Origin: Apostichopus japonicus
Taxonomy: Eukaryota; Echinodermata; Holothuroidea; Aspidochirotida; Stichopodidae
Assembly: GCF_037975245.1 (NCBI RefSeq)
Contig: NC_092579.1
Coordinates: 3,806,001-3,870,000, forward strand
Reading direction: 5' to 3'
Length of the DNA: 64,000 bases
Position numbers and translations under genes: made by a program
The notes under the pieces: generated by a model
Databases searched by the model: none
The model's input: the letters and a program-made list of their open reading frames with translations, nothing else
What the model was told of the DNA's origin: nothing
In this document: in pieces, positions 23,420-35,672 of the stretch
How positions within the stretch are numbered: the stretch's first letter is position 1
Layout: each line of letters begins with the position of its first letter

Positions 23420-23840
23420 CCCAAACCATCCATGCCACCCTGTTAAACAAGCAGGAATGTTTCTCTATAAGGAACAACATCAGAATCGTCGGCATAAAAA
23501 CATCACCTAAAGAAGACTGCGTTGATATAGCTACCAAGCCTACCATGTAAGGTTTTCGAGGAAGTAGGAGTCAAGTCATGCAAAATTGAACGGGCACATC
23601 GAGAAGGTAAAGCCATACCAGGGAGGGACAGACATCTACTGGTTAAAGTATCCTTCTACCAGGACAAAATAGGAATCCTCAGATCTGCCTAGCAGGCTCT
23701 TGCTAATCGAAATCACTACATTATAGACGACCTCACCCAAGCTGACCTAAGTGAAAAGAGAAAATGGGGGCCAATAGTATAACACCTCTATCGCAATTGA
23801 GTCAGACTAAGATTCTCGGGGGCCACTGGAGAGGTAGCAA
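23420..23840 (+). pseudogene. LINE ORF1 (L1-like RNA-binding protein), broken
   Basis: Pieces in shifting frames read NNIRIVGIKTSPKEDC, then RDRHLLVKVSFYQDKIGILR, then DDLTQADLSEKRKWGPIV. These match the RRM and C-terminal domain of L1/Tx1 ORF1 proteins, which bind LINE RNA. At least three stops interrupt it. Confidence 0.7.
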
Positions 23841-24180
23841 TGGAAAACCGTAGAAATTTGATTGATGTATCTCCTGGCAGCCCCTGAAATACTTCACCAT
23901 CTACCATGTAATGTCTCCAATCTGTTCTACAATTAATTTACCATTCCTGCTGTCCAGCAACATTTTTTTTCAACATTGGAATGGATCCCCACAATTGGCC
24001 ATCGACGGGAGTTTTGTTTACCCAAGTGGATCCCAGACACGTTGCTTCTTTTTTAACAGTTATTTTGGATTTTCTTTGTGTTTTTGTGGACTTTATTTCC
24101 ATCTCAATTCTGTTTTTCGTCGTAAGTACAACTGCATGCAGAGAATGTATTTCACATTTCGACTCATATATTGATATTTC

Positions 24181-27100
24181 ATGGCCATAGCTGATCTTAA
24201 GATTTGCTTCTGTATTGTCAGGGGCTTAAGGCAGAGTTAAAAACGTAGGCAACAATTTACATATTTTCATCGCCATCTTTTAAATATATTTCTTGTCCAG
24301 GAAACGCACAGTACCCCTGAGGTGGAGCGCTTCTGGACTAATGAGTGGGGAGGGAAAACCATTTTTCTCATGGTACTGCTTAAAGTAAGGGGGTCGCTAT
24401 TCTTTTTAACTCCAATCTTTCTGTTGACATTGTTAAAATGCATACTAGCCAGCATAGTAGACTCATTATTGTTGACTTTTACTACAATCATCGGCTCTTT
24501 ACCATTGTCTGTACCTATGGCCCTAACCAAGATAATCCTGCTTTCTACAATGACGTTTCTCGTAACTAAAATTCGTTCAATACTAATACTATCATTTGGG
24601 GTGAGGATTTCAACTTTATAGTTAATCTTGACATTGATAAACTCGGTGGTGACCCTAGAACAAACTTTAGATATCTGGAGAGAGACAAACCCTCTCTTAA
24701 AAGATTTCAGCTGGCATTCTAACATTGCCGATATTCATTGCAGATTAGATTTTGTCCTTATATCTCGTAGTCTTGTTGGTGAAATCGTCAACATTGAATT
24801 TCAGCCTCCTCTTCAATCTGACCACTCTATGGTGGTTTTATCGATTCAAATTCATGAAGACAATAGAGGTCCAGGGTATTGGAAGTTTAACAACTCTCTT
24901 TTAGCTGATTCTGCGTATGACGACCTAATCCAAAATCTAGTTGCTACTGTTACTCGCAACACACGTTCTCTAAACCCTTCCGCAAAGTGGGAGAACCTCA
25001 AATATGTCATTCGCTCCAAAACTATTCATTTTGCCAAACAAAAAGCTAAAAGTACACGTAAAAGCGAAATCGAAATTTTACGCAGTATCTCCAACCTGGA
25101 AAGAGAGTTGTATGAAAACCACCCTGATGCCATTCGTCAAACTTTAGATAATGCCCTAATAAATCAAATGGTTTTTATCATGACAAGCTTTATGGCATTA
25201 TTGTTCGGTCGAGAGCTCGTTGGGTTGAGGCTGGTGAAAAAAAAAAACACTAAATAGTTTGTGAATTTAGTTTCTGAGGAATCGGACCCCAGTTCTTGCG
25301 ACGGTCTTGCGTTGGTTTGGTTTTGATCATCATTCATTATCCTGTGAGCAAAATAGAGGGGTCATTACTCTAATTCCTAAACCGGATAAGGACCATAATG
25401 TTAAAGCTAACTATAGCCCTATTAGTCTCCTGACTACAAGACAGGAGCAAAAGCATTAGCTAACCGGTTAAAACGGGTCGTCGACAAAACTGTTGGGGAT
25501 AACCAGACTGGTTTTATCAAAAATAAGTTTATTGGGGAAAACATTCGTTTTGTGCTTGACCTAATCGATCACACTACCACAAATAACATTCCGGGTCTTT
25601 TGTTCTTTATTGATTTTGAAAAAGCCTTTGATTGTATCGATTGCGATTTTATTGACCACACTCTTATTTATTTCAAATTCGGGAACAGTTTTCGTCGTTG
25701 GATCAAAACACTCTACACTGGTATTTCTTCCTGTGTTCTAAATAATGGTCATTTGACCGGTTTCTTCCCTATTCAGAGAGGATTAAGGCAAGGTTGTCCC
25801 CTTAGCCCGTACCTCTTTATTCTATGTGCAGATATTTTAGCTAGAAAAATTATTTGTGACAACACGGTCAAGGGGATAAACATTTTTGGGCGGGATATTA
25901 AAGTACTGCAGTATGCCGACGGCACCACTTTATTTTAGACGGTACCCGCAACAGCACTGTTAAGGTGCTGAATACCTTAGAGAATTTTCGACTAGCATCA
26001 GGTCTCAAAATTAATCTCAGCAAATCCCAGTTTCTTCTCCTGATGGGTCCTTTCTGATTTCAAATAACCCATCTCATGTCAGTGAATTCAATATTTTGAT
26101 TACTAACTCTCCTATTAGGTATCTCGGTATCAACTTCACTCACAATTGTAACGATCTCTTTCGCTTAAACTATGAGCAGGAGCTATCTAGGCTGATACAC
26201 CAGCTTAGAGTTTGGAATGGGCGTGATCTCACACCTATTGGCAGAAACACAATAGTGAAGTCTTTTGCAATTAGCCAACTCGTTTTCCTTTTTCAGGTTC
26301 TGCCTAGACCCCCAAGAGACTTTATTAATAAAATCCAAAGCAATATTTTTGACTTCATTTGAAACGGGAATCCTGGCAAAGTTAAGAGACTTACTATGTA
26401 TAACCCAATTGAAAAGGGAGGTTTAAAAATAATACATGTTCACAGCTTTGTGGAAGCTCTTAAAACCTCATGGGTCAAGCGTTATTGTAATAATGCCAAC
26501 ACTGGATATTGGAAGCTCTTTTTTCATTCCTCTTTTTCGCCGTTCGGTAAAGAGTTGCTTTTCAAATGTAATTTTCATGTCGAGAATATTTCCTGTATCA
26601 AAAAAATCTTCATTAAGCAAATTTGCATGGCTTGGAGTAAAGTTACCTTTAAGAATCCTTCGGATCACTTTGGTGATCAAATCCTTTGGAATAATCATTT
26701 TATTAGAATTGATAATACCATTGTTTATGACAAAAAACTTCACGTTGCCGGTTTACTGTTTGTTAAGGATATATTTTTGCCAGATGGGAAGCCATTGTCC
26801 TTAATGCTTTTCTAAGCAAATTTAAGATATTAAGGTATCCTTTTACTTGTTTTCATAGGATCATTTTTGCAATTCCTAGAAGTTGGAAAGATTCTGTCAG
26901 TTTAGAAAACGGTGTCGAGGAACAGCAAGATCACCTTGTCAATCTTATGTCTAGCATTTCTAAATTGTCACAAGGAGTCTATCCTCGCCTTATAGACTAT
27001 ATTTCACTCCCGCCAAAAGCCTGCTCTACTGTACATGGAGCGTTACCTTTGACTTCTCACAAGACGATTGGTTATTGATATTTAAGGTGCCTTCCCGTAC

Positions 27101-27531
27101 GCTTTTTGAAGCAAAAATACAATATTTCCAATTCAGTACACCGCATCTTAGGAACCAATCGGCTTTTAAATTTAATGAAAATAGAGGCTTCTCCACTCTG
27201 TACATTTTGCAATATTAAAGAGGAAACTATTGAACATTTATTCTGGTCCTGTTATGTGACGTCTATTTTCCTTTTAGATGATTGCGAACAGACATTTTTT
27301 TGGTGGACAGTTTATCTGCTCAAAAAAAGATCTTTTCTTCGGTAAACTGGTAACAAGTTACGACCGATTGAATTTTTTTATCCTTCACATCAAATACTTT
27401 ATCTTCAATTGTAAACAAAACAATGTTAAGCTTGACTGCTACAATGCTTCTATAAAATGAAATTCATTATTATCGTCGAGGAGTACATTGCCTCAAAGCG
27501 AAACTCTACTAGCTCTGCTCGTAGAAAATAT
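24181..27531 (+). pseudogene. L1/Tx1-like ORF2, broken, catalytic YADD mutated
   Basis: Starts at ATG 24181 (MAIADLKICFCIV, endonuclease). The endonuclease continues in several frames (IFLVQETHS; DIHCRLDFVLISRS; QSDHSMV). The reverse transcriptase shows LLFFIDFEKAFDCID, RGLRQGCPLSPYLFILCADI and QYADGTTLF, where YADD has become YADG. The C-terminal zinc-knuckle-like CTFCNIKEETIEHLFWSC is characteristic of the L1 group. Many frameshifts are present; it cannot work. Confidence 0.85.
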
Positions 27532-27814
27532 TGGCATTAAGGACTTGTTTTCTCATTCAATCAATGAACTTTGCGACTCTCGACTTAACCTCTGCTTTAT
27601 CATCTATGTTTTTCTGGATATGTATACATATATTTCGGTATAAGTGGAAAAGAAGAAAAACTAAATTCAGAATCAATTTTCACATTATGTTAATAATTCC
27701 TTTGTATCATTCAGATGACATACCTATGTTGTTATCAGAACTCTAAATATAATCGATGTATCACCTAAATGTTTAATAATCGTGAATAAATGAGACGGAA
27801 AAAAATTCAATATA

Positions 27815-27953
27815 AAAAAATATCGTGGAGTGAAAATATTTCCATTTCCCCAGATACTTACGATCGCTAACGAAATCGAGTCATCGCATTATAAATGTTT
27901 TATATTTAGGCCGATGTCCGTATGGAACGCCATGTTAAATTTATTCAATAACT
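27815..27953 (+). repeat. 139-bp direct repeat, right copy
   Basis: Partner of 18929-19067. It sits between the end of the L1-like LINE and the start of the gypsy remnant. Confidence 0.92.
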
Positions 27954-29173
27954 GCGATAAAGTGAAATGTTGATGCCAACAACCCTATAACAGCCAAACT
28001 TGGTGCAACAGAACAGAGGTGGGTGGCCCAGCTTGCAGCATTTGATCTGGACATTCGTTACCGCCCTAGAAAATCAAACCAATGTGCAGATGCATTAAGT
28101 AGATACCCTGGTAATGAAGATAGTTCTCCTGCAAATGATGAGCATGGTGATGTCTGCAGCCTACTACCAGTTGATATTGTCAGAGAGCCGGTTTCTTCAG
28201 TTCAGACTGAGTCGACTCTATCCCCATGTGTATTTCTCTCATACTCGTATGAACAACTAGCTACCATTCAGAAGAAAGATGATGCTCTTGGTGTTGTGTG
28301 GAGGTATTTGCAATCAGGATGGACGGCAGGTTACAACTTGGATCCTTGTACATCTGAGGTGAAAGGCTGTATGAAAGAATACTCGAAGTTCCGTGAGTTT
28401 CAAGGAGTTCCGTATGGTCAGGTGATGGACAAGCATTCTGGGATATCCCATCTATTGGTGCCCCATGAACCTCGAAAACAGCTTCTTCAAATGGCACATG
28501 ATGAGTGGGGCAATCAGGGTATCAACAGGACTAACGGCATTTTGCAGACACTATGTTTCTGGCCAGGTCTCCACAATGATGTCAAATCTCATGTGAAAAA
28601 TTGTTTCACATGTGTTACCACTTAGACTCATTCTCCTCAAGTTCGAGCTCCCCAAAGACATTTGTTGGCTTTCAGACCATTGGAGTTAGTGGCAATCGAT
28701 TTTCTAAAGCTAGACAAAGGTAAAGGCGGCTTTGAAGATGTCCTTGTGGTGACAGATGCGTTTACCAAATTTTCTCCGGCAATTCCCTGCAGGAATCAGA
28801 TGGCGGTTGAAGTAACTAAGAAGCTTCGAGATAATTGGTTGTCTCAATATGGTGCACCTCTACGAATCCATTCAGACCAAGGTCGTAATTTCGAGTTTCC
28901 TCATCCGTGAACTATGCAAGCATATGATGTGGCTAAGTCGCACACCACACCGTATCACACTCAGGGAAATGGACAAACTGAGAGGTTTAACCGTACTCTT
29001 TGCGGAATGATCAGATCCATCGAACCAGGACAACGTCGTAAATGGCCAGAATTGTTAAACCATCTTGCATTCTTATACAACTCAACCCCTCACTGTGGCA
29101 CAGGCATGACCCCATACAAGCTTTTGTTTGGACGTGAGCCATACACTACAATTGATCAACTTTTGGTGAACAC

Positions 29174-29668
29174 CAGTGGCGGAGCTAGGGGTATTGGTCA
29201 GAGGGGGCGAGGAATTGTCTGTAAGGGCGCTTTCGACTTTATCTAAGCGGGATGCCACCACGTACAGGTTGGCGCGGAGCGTAAGATTTTTTTTAGTTAA
29301 GATACACTTTACGCATTGTAATCGGGTCTGAGTGTTTGTGTCTTCAGTTTTTTTCCCTCTCTCTATAGGGTCCTTGATGGGGACTTAAGTGTCCCTCCTG
29401 ATCTTTTTTCCTACTAAACTAACTCCCGAGATCGCCGGAAATGACCCATCCGGGCCTTGCTAATTTGCAGATAAACGAAGAATAAATAGGTATCATCGCC
29501 AACAAAATGTGACAAATGTCAATAGTTAGATGAGAGCGCAATAAAAAAGTCTATAATCGCGATTAAGTAAAAAGTGGTAAAAAGCTGAAAAGGGCGCCAG
29601 CAGTCCATTTGAGTCCGTCGGGGGGGGGGGGGGGATCCGCCCCTGACTGTATGTACGCTCCGCCACTG
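29174..29668 (-). mobile_element. hAT-type MITE, copy 2, inside gypsy pol
   Basis: Inverted relative of 9961-10335 with ends CAGTGGCGGAGC and GCTCCGCCACTG. The flanks GTGAACAC (29166-29173) and GTGATCAC (29669-29676) match at seven of eight bases. It is longer than copy 1 because a LINE tail sits inside it. Confidence 0.9.
29308..29418 (+). mobile_element. 5'-truncated LINE tail inserted in the MITE
   Basis: Matches the last ~105 bp of the LINE at 23255-23357 almost exactly (TAATCGGGTCTGAGTGTTTG through GTCCCTCCTGAT and TACTAAAC). The other two MITE copies lack it, so it inserted after this MITE copy. Confidence 0.9.
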
Positions 29669-30683
29669 GTGATCACCAAACAGGAATGGGAAGAAGAGTT
29701 TGTAGCAAGTTAAGCAACAGCCCTTCAGGAGGCCCACAAAATTGCTCCAAAAAAAAATGGAGGCGAGTTTGCAAGCGAGTAAGAAGAGAAATGACGTATT
29801 ACCAATGAGTCTTCCTTTGGCAATTGGCAGCAGAGTACTTCTCAAGCGCTGTGCCTTCACAGACAGACATAAGTTAGAGGATAAATATTTCCGAGAACCT
29901 TTTGTTGTTGTACACATCAATGATGAAAATGATGTTTATCAAATCAAACCTATTCTAGGAGGACCTACTCAGACAGTTAATCGCAAACTTTGGATCGAAG
30001 ATCCTCGCAAAGGTGTCATTACAGATTCTAAAGACAAAACTGAAGTTGACATAAAAGGAAACGAGACGAGAGAAACTGACTTATCGGACTTACCAAACTT
30101 GCCTGATTTACCAGACTTTGAAGGTATTTCAGACAGTGATGATTCTGCTGAAGAACAGTTTGATGATGGGGGTACTTGCTATACCATATTGGTTATTTAA
30201 TCCAAATCGAACTGACACTGCGGTTAGCAATTCCGACATTCTACCGTCCAGAAGATCCAGATGACTTGTTGCAAAACTTGTTTTTTGGGGATGATTTCTT
30301 GTTAGTTGCTTTAATTAAAAGTCTTTCGAGGCGATGACATTAATTGGGGGGGGGGGACATTTGATAAAGTGAAATTTTGATAGTACCCCTTTAACTTAGC
30401 CCATGCCAACAACCCTATATGTCAAACAGTGTTCTCTTTGTTAATTCATCTGTCCATTGAGATTGAGTAGTTGTAGCAGATATTTATAGACCAGGGGTAT
30501 GAGTTACTTTTCCTGTCCGTCGTTCACTCAGGTGTTCTTGGGCACAAACTAGTGTAGTGCTTCAATCTTTCCAGTGATTTTGGCATATTTTCTGGTTTGT
30601 TTCCAAAATTCAGTGTCCTTTTGCAATACTTTCTATCTTTTCAATGAATAATGTTTTAAGTGGGCAATTTTTTAGTTGCTCAC

Positions 30684-31074
30684 CTGTGGCGAAGCTAGGG
30701 GTATTGGTCAGGAGGGGCGAGGATGGTCTGTAGGGACGCTTTCGAGACTATCTAAGCGGAGCGCCACCAAAGGTTGGCGCTCAGCGGCATAATTCTTTTT
30801 GAGTAAAGATACTCCCTAGATCGCCGGAAATGACCCTTTCCGGGCCTGGCTAATTTGCAGGTAAACGAAGAATAAATAGGTGTCATCGCCAAATTACACC
30901 CCAAAAAAAAGGTGACAAATGTCAATATGTTGATGAGAGCGCAATAAAAAAAGTCAAGAATCGTGAATAAGTAAAAAGTGGTAAAGAGCTGAAAAGGGCG
31001 CCAGCAGTCCATTTGAGTCCGTCAGGGAGGGGGGGGGGGATTCTCCCCCTGACTGTATGGACGCTCCGTCACCG
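30684..31074 (-). mobile_element. hAT-type MITE, copy 3
   Basis: Same family as copies 1 and 2, with decayed ends CTGTGGCGAAGC and GCTCCGTCACCG. Flanks TTGCTCAC (30676-30683) and TTGCTCCC (31075-31082) match at seven of eight bases. It lies in the presumed gypsy LTR. Confidence 0.88.
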
Positions 31075-31310
31075 TTGCTCCCTATTATCACACTTGTGAC
31101 CAGTGATTTGTGCGAGGGTATGTTTTGGTCCTTGAGAGGTGATTGTTCCTTTGTTCTGTCTCTTGCCATCGACCGATAGCCGAAGACAAGTGTCAAATTT
31201 TAATACTCTTATATGGACGGGCTTTTGAAGTTATTTTGTTAGGAATTCTATTGGTCAGTTCTTTGTTCCGAGCCTATGGTGTGAGACTTACCTGAATATA
31301 TGCATTTATG

Positions 31311-31380
31311 ACTAGGTCAGATTACCGACAATAGACGTTTCTCTTTTTGCGAGTCTTCACACCCTTTAAATCTGAAATGA
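31311..31380 (+). repeat. dispersed repeat, partial copy 3
   Basis: GACTAGGTCAGATTACCGAC through AGTCTTCACACCCTTTAAA matches the end of the repeats at 808-1172 and 12362-12736. Confidence 0.75.
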
Positions 31381-31559
31381 TAGAATACATAATTCTCTCT
31401 TACTCAAACTGTATTTGGGACTGTTCTGTTAACTGTTTTACTGTGTTCACCAACTGCTGTTAATATTGTTGTTACAACATTAAGGGAGCAGTTCTAGTGT
31501 TAATTTAGTTGCATGAATTTTGCAGGCTCATTCATTGCCATCAAGTATGACATGATGTT

Positions 31560-32420
31560 CTTTTTTGGACAGGTTTAAAGGGGATGTTATGCTTAATTTA
31601 TAGGATCATCGTTAGGGACTAATAATCTGTTTTCCAGAGTTGATTATACATGTTGATTATCCAGAAATAATTTAGGTAACTACTAATGTCATCAACATTT
31701 CAGTAATTGAGATTATACTTTCTTTATTATGGTCGCATGGTTTCCATAGTTATTCTATTGTTTACCGCTAACAACAATAAATGCATATTAAAACTGTTTT
31801 AATTATCTTAAAGGGAAGGTCGTACTAAATATTAAGTATTGACATTTAAGTGACAGTCTCCCTGAATGTACACTAGGTAATGTAATGATTTCGAGCAACC
31901 AAGTTAAAGGGACAGTACTAACTTGTTGCTGTTGTGTGTTAATAATAAAGGAACAGCCTGTTTTACAGTTGGTAGATACATTACAAGGAGCAATCCTATC
32001 TTATATGGAGTGTTACAAAGGACTGGTATCATTTCTATTGGAGATATGACACCAATGTGCGTTAAAGGGGTAGTCTCACTGTAAATTGTAGGTATAAATA
32101 TTTACCACAATGCTAGATTTACTTGAAGAGAAATAATTAATACATTGCTTAAAGTTACTATTTCGTTCAGGATACCAGTATATTTGGGATGCCATATAAA
32201 TTTACTGTAAGCCACTAACTTAAAAGTGATGATGCGATTTATCTGAATGAATTAAGGTACATAGTTTGTCACGTTAAAGGGATTGTCTACTACATATTTA
32301 AATTTGATTAAACAATCTTAAAGGGGACAAATCATTTACAATTATCGTTTCAATAGGGTAACTCTCATTTCGGGCATATGTTTTGGTTTAGCATTAAAGG
32401 GATGCTATGTGTTTGAAGTC
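31560..32420 (+). repeat. series of spaced TTAAAGGG motifs
   Basis: TTAAAGGG or TTTAAAGGGG followed by a short conserved tail (for example GACAGT, ATGTTAT, TAGTCTC) occurs near 31576, 31809, 31903, 32061, 32274, 32319 and 32393, always on the plus strand and with irregular spacing. No gene is present in this stretch. Confidence 0.6.
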
Positions 32421-32913
32421 ATGTTTGAGTTACAGTTTCAAGTCGGTAATTATTATCGTATTTTATTCCTAGTTCTTGATCCGAGTCCAAAGGTGTACTC
32501 TTCTTCTTTTTCTTACATAGAGCCTTTTTTGGTAGGAGAGCATATTTGGTGCAGGCTTTTCTGGTAGGAGAGCCTACTGAAAGCAGAATACACTACTAAA
32601 CAGAAATTGATGAGTCGCCTTTCATTTTGGTCAACAACCACCTACAACGTGTAGCCGCAACGGATATCGTCTCCCTTGCCCCGTGGCACCACACTATTCT
32701 AAGGCTTATTTAGAGAACTGAGTATAGTATGAAAGTTGGGCCTCAACTAGGCCTAAACATAGAAATTGAAGTAGGGAAAATGACATCATGCGTCAACGGA
32801 AGCCACTCATCCAACTGGTGGCGCTTTGCTTGTACGGCAAGAAAGTACCGGCGCGTAATACAATCACATCTTTGACATAACTAAGGTGACATAGTTGGCA
32901 TAAATCACTCGAA

Positions 32914-32990
32914 ATGGATATATATATATCGTGTGCCGCATTTGGATGCCAAAATCATCCAAAATTTGGCAGTGGACTGCAGTTTCACAG
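32914..32990 (+). CDS. first exon of a THAP-type zinc-finger protein
   Basis: ATG at 32914 opens MDIYISCAAFGCQNHPKFGS and ends QFHR at a donor, CACAG|GTAATT, in phase 2. The start, the CAAFGC cysteine pair and the closing FHR are the hallmarks of the first third of a THAP domain, a C2CH zinc finger that binds DNA and is often transposase-derived. The second half of the domain (Trp, Cys, His and the AVPTIF-type tail) should be on a downstream exon, which I could not find. It may be a full gene with a long intron or an orphan exon. Confidence 0.6.
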
Positions 32991-33167
32991 GTAATTTTTA
33001 GGAAGCGGTAGTAGAAGCGATTACATAGGAATCTAATGACTTTACTAATGTCGTCTGCTCAGCTGCTGTATTGTTACTAACTGGACTCTGGATATAGTTA
33101 GCCTTGGCGCATAGACCGGCTACTGCTGTCCTATTTGTTGTGATATGACTAAAGCCTAATGACAAAG

Positions 33168-33462
33168 AATATCACCACCTCATTTTACTAAAAAATCTGA
33201 CGATAGATCCACATGCCAGAATAACTTGGGTTGACGATTATGATGTCCTGGGCTTATGATCACTAACAATTCAATACAAGGCAAATAGGCTTAGCCCAAC
33301 TTAGGCCTCTGAACGTAGCCTTGCCTTTGGTCTAACTTAGGTTAGCCTAGGTCATATTTCAACCTATAATATTTCAGTCCATTAACATATCTAGAATTGG
33401 ACAAATATTCAAACACATCCTCTAGTCAGTTTGCAACATATTCCCAACACTGTAATTTGCTG
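33168..33462 (+). repeat. ~300-bp direct duplication, copy A
   Basis: Matches 38848-39150 over its length, including ATCCACATGCCAGAATAAC, TTGACGATTATGATGTCCTG and AGGTTAGCCTAGGT. Copies differ by small indels and substitutions. Confidence 0.85.
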
Positions 33463-33781
33463 TGTGTTGCTTTTTCACGGCATTTTCCCGGGATAACTAT
33501 GGCACACTGAGTGGAGAACTGAAATAATACAAGCAAGAAAAATGTTTGCCACGTACTTCTCAGATACCGGAAATGACACTTTTTAGACATTTGAACTTAC
33601 ATAAAACAATCCACTTGCTCAAGTTATTAGAGGCGATAAAAAAGGTTTTCAAAATTGGTTCTTACGTCAGGAGTATAGAACTTACCACCATGGTCGCTAT
33701 AACATGTTTATGTTGTGAAAGGTACATCTACTCTTTCGAAAAAACGTGTAAAATAAAGTCCAATTGAAAGTGTAACGCGCA

Positions 33782-33894
<113 letters not shown>

Positions 33895-33970
33895 CAACGC
33901 AAAGCGCCCTCACTTTTATCAAGGCTTCACTGCTTAAACACACGGTAATACACTGTTTCAGCATTCTTCA

Positions 33971-35510
33971 TAGTGCAATTTCTATGGGCCCAAATGACCT
34001 CCGCTAGGGTCTAGCCCTAGTTTTAAAGTTTACACCTAGATTTTCGGCTAGACCATAGGCTAGGCCTGCGTTTCTTATTTAAATTTGGTGTCTAATACTG
34101 ACGGCTATTGGGCCTATAGGGAGCACAATTTACAAAAGTCACAACTCCACAAAACTTATGACATATCTCATGTCTTTGTGATATCGTGTCTTCAAGGTTT
34201 TCACAATATGGCCCCTAGTGACCCCAATGACCTTTGATCTCACCAAAACCATAGGGATCTTGAACTCAACGTGCCACAACTACATACTAAATATGAAATT
34301 GGTCCAAGCTTCCCTTCTTGAGATATCGTGCTTACAAGGTCGTCACAATCTGACCCCTGGTGACCCCAAATGACCTTTGAACTCCTCTAAAAACCAATAG
34401 ACTTCTTTTAATCAACGTGGTACTCCTACACACCAAATATGAGATTGGTACAAGCTTCCCTTATTGAGATATCATGTTTACAAGCAAGGCGTCACATGCA
34501 CATACACACGCTCACACTCGTCCGCCTGAATGACTACAATGGTTAAGATTACCATCAGAAACGAAAATTTTTGGTTTTGTAAGACTTCTACAGAAAATTT
34601 AATACTGTGATGAAATGAATCAACATGTACAAAAAAACAACAACACTTGAGCGATTTGTTCACCATGTGGCCTGACGAAAAAATATATTGTCAATATATC
34701 TGTAATAATGTTACGGCTTAAGCGTAGAAAATGATAGCCTTTCCTATTTCAATCTGTGAATAAATATGTTTGCATACGATGGTGCTAGTTAAGTGCCCAC
34801 AGCAAAATGTTGACAAGCCAGAACTCCCTCATCATAAATCTATTCTTGACACATTGTTGCTTGAAGTACAGTATTGTTTCTTCTGAAAGTCTTGCACATT
34901 CTTCGTTTTCTTTCTTTGTCAGGTCTTTTTCTAATTTTGTGATGTTTGTGAAGAAATCAATGAATTTTGGGTCGGCATCTGTGCAGTTACATCATGATAC
35001 CAAGATTGAACTGAATCGGACATAGGCTTGAAGAGATTTTGACATTTTACGAGTTTGATATTAAAGCCCGCCCACTCATAAATATTCATTAGATGGGAAC
35101 CACAGACAATCGGGCACCTATACACATCATGGTGCAACTCCTTACCCAGCATGACAATGACTTAACTTGTGGTTGTTGAGATAGCATGTTTAAAATCTAG
35201 CCGTCACATCCACATGCACACACAAGATATCATGACTGCATTGATTATGATTATCATCGAAACCTAAACTTACAGCATACACACACACGCTGACATGAAT
35301 GTATAAGTTAGTTGTAATTGTTTGCTTATCAAAGCCAAGAATGGAATATATAGTCACATAAGGAATTTACATACATAACCATGTAAAATGGGGAGAAGAA
35401 TAATGTTTTATAAGTCACTCATACAGGTGTAATTAAGCATATAATCCTGCTTAATAAGCTCCAACTGTAATTAACAGTGATTACAGAAAGACTTACTGAC
35501 TTCCTCTGCC
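33971..35510 (+). repeat. segmental duplication ~1.5 kb, copy A
   Basis: Collinear with 43061-44577 from CAATTTCTATGGGCCCAAAT to ACTTCCTCTGCC with small indels. It includes a block of the ~145-bp repeat family (34160-34520), a decayed copy of the death-fold exon (34851-34985) and a second repeat block (35040-35290). Confidence 0.9.
34851..34985 (-). pseudogene. decayed copy of the death-fold terminal exon
   Basis: On the minus strand it reads FIDFFTNITKLEKDLTKKEN then EECARL, aligning with the last exon of the large gene (NVTTLENALTEQGNEECGKL). A small deletion shifts the frame at its end. It has no splice acceptor or upstream half, so it is not a usable exon. Confidence 0.7.
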
Positions 35511-35672
35511 GAAAAAGACCACGAAATCGTGAGAAAATAGGAAATTATATTTAAAGGAATTTATGTTATGTTTTTATTCAAACTGTTCCGTGTAAGCATG
35601 TTGTACAATTATATACTTCCCTATACTGGAGTGCTGTTAATAAACATTCAAAAATGTTTTCTTTATACTTAC

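Larger units (their letters stand above)
23368..27810 (+). mobile_element. L1/Tx1-like LINE, decayed
   Basis: Directly follows the CR1-like LINE tail. It carries a decayed ORF1 (about 23420-23840) and ORF2 (24181-27531), and ends in AATAAATGAGACGGAAAAAAA. Many frameshifts and stops make it older than the neighbouring LINE. The right limit is taken where the 139-bp repeat starts. Confidence 0.8.
27985..30200 (+). pseudogene. gypsy pol: RNase H end and integrase, broken
   Basis: RNase H C-terminus: LDIRYRPRKSNQCADALSRY. The integrase zinc-binding region runs through HDEWGNQGINRTNGIL and WPGLHNDVKSHVKNCFTC, followed by a stop at 28623. The core shows IDFLKLDKGKGG, HSDQGRNFE and GNGQTERFNRTL, the three acidic DDE regions, with a stop at 28908. 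The frame is cut by the MITE at 29174-29668 and resumes with KMEASLQASKKRNDV and an integrase C-terminal region to 30200. It is inactive. Confidence 0.85.
27954..31310 (+). mobile_element. Ty3/gypsy LTR retrotransposon remnant
   Basis: Only the end of RNase H and the integrase remain, followed by a purine tract (AATTGGGGGGGGGGG, 30341-30357) and a sequence starting TGATAAAGTGAAATTTTGAT at 30361. That is the expected order of polypurine tract then 3' LTR. A short related sequence (GCGATAAAGTGAAATGTTGA, 27954) lies at the left edge and may be an LTR scrap left by a large internal deletion. gag, protease and most of the reverse transcriptase are missing. The LTR right end is not determined. Confidence 0.75.
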
